From the NCBI GenBank assembly GCA_017481065.1, contig JAFUPT010000145.1, forward strand, positions 1 to 32,092: 32,092 bases of DNA, written 5' to 3'. The notes beneath the pieces are model-generated. The model was not told where the DNA came from. It saw only the letters and a program-made list of their open reading frames with translations, and searched no databases. Source of the stretch: Clostridia bacterium. Lineage in GTDB: Bacteria > Bacillota_A > Clostridia > Christensenellales > Aristaeellaceae. This document shows, one piece after another, positions 28,912 through 32,092 of this stretch. The stretch's first letter is position 1; each line of letters starts with the position of its first letter. Position numbers and translations under genes: made by a program.

Positions 28912-30504
28912 TTAGGTGCCTTCGACCTTGCAGGTACCACCGGTGACGGTTACCAGTTCAGCATAGGCTGCACGATCTTCATCTACCCATACGGCATTGA
29001 TATTATCTGCACTAACATCGGAGATGTCGACTCTGTTCAGGGTAATGTCTGCGCCAGTGCTAGAAGTTACCAGGATTGCAGCCTTAGAGGAGGTGGTAAA
29101 AGAAGCATTCTTTACGCTAAGAGTAACCTTGGCATTAGTGGCATCTTCGTCAGCAATCTTGATGCCGCGTCCTCCAGTAACGGTCAACCCATTAATGTTA
29201 ACAGTGTTACCTTCTGCCCAAATCCATACGCTGTAATTATCACCGTTCGGCGAGACAGTTACATTATTCAAAGTTGCATTCTTCTTGAATCCAACACCCG
29301 TGGCAGTTACATTATTGAGCTCTACCTCGCAATTGAAATGAGTAAGAATTCTCTTCCAATGACCAGTGTTGTTACCAGAATTCTTCAGATCAACATTGTT
29401 GAGGATCAACTTTGCATCGGATGCGGTATTGATATGGTCCCAATCACTGTCGGTATTGTAGAAAGAGAGCGTATGCCCATTACCGTTGATGGTAATAGTA
29501 TCAGTGGTATCACCGCCCATGGGGAAGTCACTCCACGGCCCAACTTTGTAAGTTACATCATTAGTCAAATTAACGATGATATTCTGCTTGTCCTCGCTCA
29601 GAGCTTTAATAAGTTCCTCATCAGTAGAAACATTGGTGCCGCCTGCGGTCGGGTCGCTGTTCATAGAGCCATTTGCCCACGGGTTGGAAGGCATATTTGC
29701 AAACGCTGCATCGGAAGTATCAAAGCCGTCAGCCTGAATTGCCTGTGCAAATACAGGAATATGTACTTCGTTTTCGAAGTTGAAGTCAATCTTATTGGCA
29801 TCAACATTCTTGTCGCCCAGGTAGTAACCTTCGCGGTCGAGTTCATCGCAGTAATCTACATCGTCATCCAGATAGAAGCCAACGAATGCAGCGGCAGTCC
29901 AGTTATCCGTTCTAGTGGTGTTGATATCATTTTCTGCCGGCAGGGGAGTGCTGCGGGTGAAGCAATAGATATTATAAGGAATATTATCGATAGAGAAGTT
30001 TTCAGCAACTACGGTGGGCTGGCCAGCAAAATCGTCATAGTAGGGAGATTCACTATCACTGTCGTTATAGCTGCCCGAACCCAGTTCATCGAAACGATTG
30101 CCAAGATTCCAATGCAGTGCATTCTTGGAAGCATCACCGTCGATTGCTTCCAATGCAGAGGGAACGGCTACGAAAATGCGTACCCATGCCGGGCTCTCGC
30201 CCTTGTTTTCTACGCGGACAATCTTGTCAACGTAGTTCTTTGCATTGATTTCTGCGGGCATGCCCCAGTCATCCTTGGGATCCTGTGCGGAACCAACGAT
30301 GGGCATCAGGTTCTTATTCTGAACGAAATCAACCAGTGCGCTGCCATCGGCGTTGCGCTGTTCTTCGTGCAGAACGATGTCAACCTTACCCACGGTCATG
30401 GTGTTTACCGCGGATTCGTCATCCGTCAGGTAGGCGACGGTGCCGGAGATGGCAAGAGTGGCAACGAGGGCCAGGCTCAGTACCATTGCCAGGATTTTCT
30501 TCAC
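28912..30504 (-). CDS. Secreted beta-helix protein with SipW/TasA-type leader
   Basis: 530 residues. The N-terminus has a hydrophobic leader ending GTVAYLTDDES, then NTMTVGKVDIVL, the pattern of SipW-processed TasA/camelysin proteins. Residues 40-275 resemble the TasA-like sandwich (AWVRIFVAVPSAL, WTAAAFVGFYLDDD, PVFAQAIQADGF). From about 290 to 525 short repeated strands (IIVNLTNDVTY, TITINGNGHTLSF, KLILNNVDLKNS, VELNNVTATGV, VNINGLTVTGG) suggest a parallel beta-helix. No LPxTG or membrane anchor is present, and no sipW gene is in the window. A surface fibre or matrix role is plausible, not shown. It starts with GTG at 30504 after GGAGGA. Base composition looks clearly more AT-rich than its neighbours. 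Confidence 0.82.
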   Translation of the reverse strand: MKKILAMVLSLALVATLAISGTVAYLTDDESAVNTMTVGKVDIVLHEEQRNADGSALVDFVQNKNLMPIVGSAQDPKDDWGMPAEINAKNYVDKIVRVENKGESPAWVRIFVAVPSALEAIDGDASKNALHWNLGNRFDELGSGSYNDSDSESPYYDDFAGQPTVVAENFSIDNIPYNIYCFTRSTPLPAENDINTTRTDNWTAAAFVGFYLDDDVDYCDELDREGYYLGDKNVDANKIDFNFENEVHIPVFAQAIQADGFDTSDAAFANMPSNPWANGSMNSDPTAGGTNVSTDEELIKALSEDKQNIIVNLTNDVTYKVGPWSDFPMGGDTTDTITINGNGHTLSFYNTDSDWDHINTASDAKLILNNVDLKNSGNNTGHWKRILTHFNCEVELNNVTATGVGFKKNATLNNVTVSPNGDNYSVWIWAEGNTVNINGLTVTGGRGIKIADEDATNAKVTLSVKNASFTTSSKAAILVTSSTGADITLNRVDISDVSADNINAVWVDEDRAAYAELVTVTGGTCKVEGT

Positions 30505-30520
30505 GGTGTTGTCCTCCTCT

Positions 30521-30526
30521 ATTATA
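30521..30526 (-). promoter_or_regulatory. -10 box of the beta-helix gene, with a 15-A tract upstream
   Basis: TATAAT on the minus strand lies 17 nt before the GTG start. No clear -35 hexamer was found. A run of 15 A (30572-30586; T on the minus strand) lies 45 nt further upstream. Confidence 0.5.
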
Positions 30527-30640
30527 CCCCTTTTGGGAGCATATATTTACAGAAATATGATAACACTTTTCAAAAAAAAAAAAAAACGACGGAATTATTA
30601 AGAAAATATCAACAAAATGACATAAATTTGGCGGAGGGGC

Positions 30641-30662
30641 GGCGGGATATGGGTATCCCGCC
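30641..30662. repeat. Perfect 9-bp hairpin in the beta-helix / argG gap
   Basis: GGCGGGATA / TATCCCGCC with a 4-nt loop. No T-run follows on either strand. Part of it (GGGATATGGG) recurs at 30671-30680. The rest of the 352-nt gap holds the two promoters, the A-tract and putative ArgR sites; no gene is seen. Confidence 0.4.
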
Positions 30663-30701
30663 CCGGAAAAGGGATATGGGGAAATCCACCGCATTTTTCC
30701 T

Positions 30702-30768
30702 TGCATAAATAATGCATAAAATTTAGCTGATATGCACTTATTTAACGGACATTATACATAAATATGCA
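30702..30768. promoter_or_regulatory. Candidate ArgR/AhrC operator with three ARG-box-like sites
   Basis: Three AT-rich sites precede the argG promoter: TGCATAAATAATGCA (30702-30716), TATGCACTTATTTA (30731-30744, inverted) and TACATAAATATGCA (30755-30768). They share a TGCAT-AAAT core like the arginine-repressor boxes of Bacillota. No argR gene is in the window, so the call rests on similarity and location. Confidence 0.4.
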
Positions 30769-30777
30769 GATTCCCCC

Positions 30778-30805
30778 TTGATTTTCAGGGAATTCGGTGT
30801 ATAAT
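30778..30805 (+). promoter_or_regulatory. argG promoter
   Basis: TTGATT (30778-30783), 16 nt and TATAAT (30800-30805) lie 51 nt before the argG start codon. Confidence 0.65.
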
Positions 30806-30856
30806 ATACCACAGAAAGACAACGACCGCACTGCGGCCCTGACAGGAGATATAAAA

Positions 30857-32083
30857 ATGAAGAAGAATACTTACAAGAAAATCGTTCTGGCATATTCCGG
30901 CGGACTGGATACCTCTATCATCATTCCGTGGCTGAAGGAAAACTATGAAGGCTGCGAAGTGATCGCCGTTTCCGGCAACGTGGGCCAGGCAGACGAGCTG
31001 GAGGGCCTGGAGGAGAAGGCGCTCAAGACCGGCGCTTCCAAGCTGTATGTTGAGGACCTGAACAAGGAATTCATTGAGGACGTGGTAATTCCCTGCGTGC
31101 AGATGGGCGCAAAATATGAAAACACCTATCTGCTGGGCACCAGCATGGCACGCCCGATCATCGCCAAGCGCCTGGTGGAAATCGCCAAGGCAGAGGGCGC
31201 GGACGCCATCGCCCACGGCTGCACCGGCAAGGGCAACGACCAGGTTCGCTTCGAGCTGGCCGTGAAGGCATTTGCTCCCGATATGCCCATCATTGCTCCC
31301 TGGAGAATTTGGGACATCAAGGGCCGCGAAGAGGAGATTGATTACGCCGAGGCGCACAACATTCCGCTGAAAATCAGCCGCGAAACCAACTATTCCAAGG
31401 ATAAGAACATGTGGCATCTGAGCCACGAGGGCCTGGAGCTGGAAGACCCCGCCAACGAGCCGAAGTATGCCGGCAACATGGAAATGGGCGTGACTCCCGA
31501 GGAAGCTCCCGAAACCCCGGATTATGTTTCCATCACCTTCGAAAAGGGCGTTCCGGTAGCGCTGGACGGCGAGAAGATGGATGCGGTTTCCCTCGTTTGG
31601 AAGCTGAACGAGCTGGGCGGCAAGCACGGCGTGGGCATCATCGATATCGTTGAAAACCGCCTGGTGGGCATGAAGTGCCGCGGCGTGTATGAAACTCCCG
31701 GCGGAACCATCCTGTACCACGCACATGAGATGCTCGAGCAGCTGTGCCTGGACAAGTATACCCAGCACTACAAGCAGCGCATGGCCCTGGAATTTGCCGA
31801 TATCGTTTACAACGGCCAGTGGTTCAGCCCCCTGCGCGAGGCCATGAGCGCTTTCTGCGAAAAGACCCAGGAGACCGTGACCGGCACCGTGAAGCTCAAG
31901 CTCTACAAGGGCAATATCATCGGCGCAGGCATGACCAGCCCCTATTCCCTGTATGATCCGGAAATCGCCACCTTCGACGCTGAAGACGTTTACGATCAGA
32001 CCTGGGCAGACGGCTTCATCACCCTGTTCGGCCTGCCCACCCAGGTGCATGCCAAGATGAAGGCAAAGAACAACCTGATGTAA
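30857..32083 (+). CDS. argG: Argininosuccinate synthase
   Basis: 408 residues, a full-length ArgG. The ATP-pyrophosphatase P-loop AYSGGLDTS lies at 12-20; later motifs are [25 protein letters not shown] and [24 protein letters not shown]. It joins citrulline and aspartate with ATP to form argininosuccinate in arginine synthesis. The start is the ATG at 30857, 7 nt after AGGAGA; an in-frame extension to 30797 overlaps the promoter. argH, often the next gene, would lie beyond the right edge. Three possible ArgR sites upstream suggest repression by arginine. Confidence 0.97.
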   Translation: MKKNTYKKIVLAYSGGLDTSIIIPWLKENYEGCEVIAVSGNVGQADELEGLEEKALKTGASKLYVEDLNKEFIEDVVIPCVQMGAKYENTYLLGTSMARPIIAKRLVEIAKAEGADAIAHGCTGKGNDQVRFELAVKAFAPDMPIIAPWRIWDIKGREEEIDYAEAHNIPLKISRETNYSKDKNMWHLSHEGLELEDPANEPKYAGNMEMGVTPEEAPETPDYVSITFEKGVPVALDGEKMDAVSLVWKLNELGGKHGVGIIDIVENRLVGMKCRGVYETPGGTILYHAHEMLEQLCLDKYTQHYKQRMALEFADIVYNGQWFSPLREAMSAFCEKTQETVTGTVKLKLYKGNIIGAGMTSPYSLYDPEIATFDAEDVYDQTWADGFITLFGLPTQVHAKMKAKNNLM

Positions 32084-32092
32084 AAAATCTTC

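Noticed and set aside
29338..30708. Plus-strand open frame of 456 codons opposite the beta-helix protein
   Set aside because: Antisense of a secreted protein with a clear leader; no RBS or domain evidence.

Overview
The window reads as a stretch of chromosome from a GC-rich, spore-forming member of the Bacillota (class Clostridia), most likely an uncultured gut lineage. Evidence for this: the sporulation genes yabP and yabQ followed by divIC, HPr kinase (hprK), CDP-alditol (teichoic-acid type) polymer genes, strong sigma-A type promoters, AGGAGG ribosome binding sites, and two intergenic repeat types that I associate with gut Firmicutes. Species cannot be fixed from the sequence alone. No rRNA, tRNA, CRISPR array, transposase or phage gene was seen.

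Layout. 1-3248 (minus): a MalQ-GlgP fusion for maltodextrin/glycogen breakdown, cut by the left edge. 3428-4252 (plus): HAD phosphatase. 4337-5943 (minus): an overlapping pair, a CrtO-type acyltransferase and a UgtP/MGDG-synthase type glycosyltransferase. 6085-9811 (plus): sbcD-sbcC nuclease. 10193-10633: GNAT acetyltransferase. 10779-12511: a divergent MreB/actin-like protein overlapping a YgjP-type metalloprotease. 12826-16744: a tight operon HAD-hprK-glcK-pepT, then dapF (16823-17632). 17869-18850: yabP-yabQ-divIC. 18863-25173: a surface-polymer block with two CDP-alditol phosphotransferases, an SDR/cytidylyltransferase fusion, an IspD/TarI-like cytidylyltransferase, LicD and an NAD-dependent epimerase. 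25434-27491 (minus): secreted triple-SH3b protein. 27686-28228 (plus): unknown protein. 28312-28767 (minus): tadA. 28912-30504 (minus): secreted beta-helix protein with a SipW/TasA-type leader. 30857-32083 (plus): argG.

Working together: glucan phosphorolysis, glucokinase and HPr kinase make this partly a carbon-use region. DapF, the alditol-phosphate genes, LicD, DivIC, YabP/Q and the SH3b protein concern the cell envelope and spore. The glycosyltransferase/acyltransferase pair suggests an acylated glycolipid.

The most unusual structure is non-coding. Most gene junctions from 9.8 to 28.3 kb carry a modular element: an outer bookend motif, a string of short perfect hairpins with 3-nt loops joined by short linkers, an inner linker, and then usually a central rho-independent terminator followed by the same parts in reverse complement. 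Stems differ from copy to copy but keep their pairing, and in at least two cases the element supplies the stop codon of the neighbouring gene.
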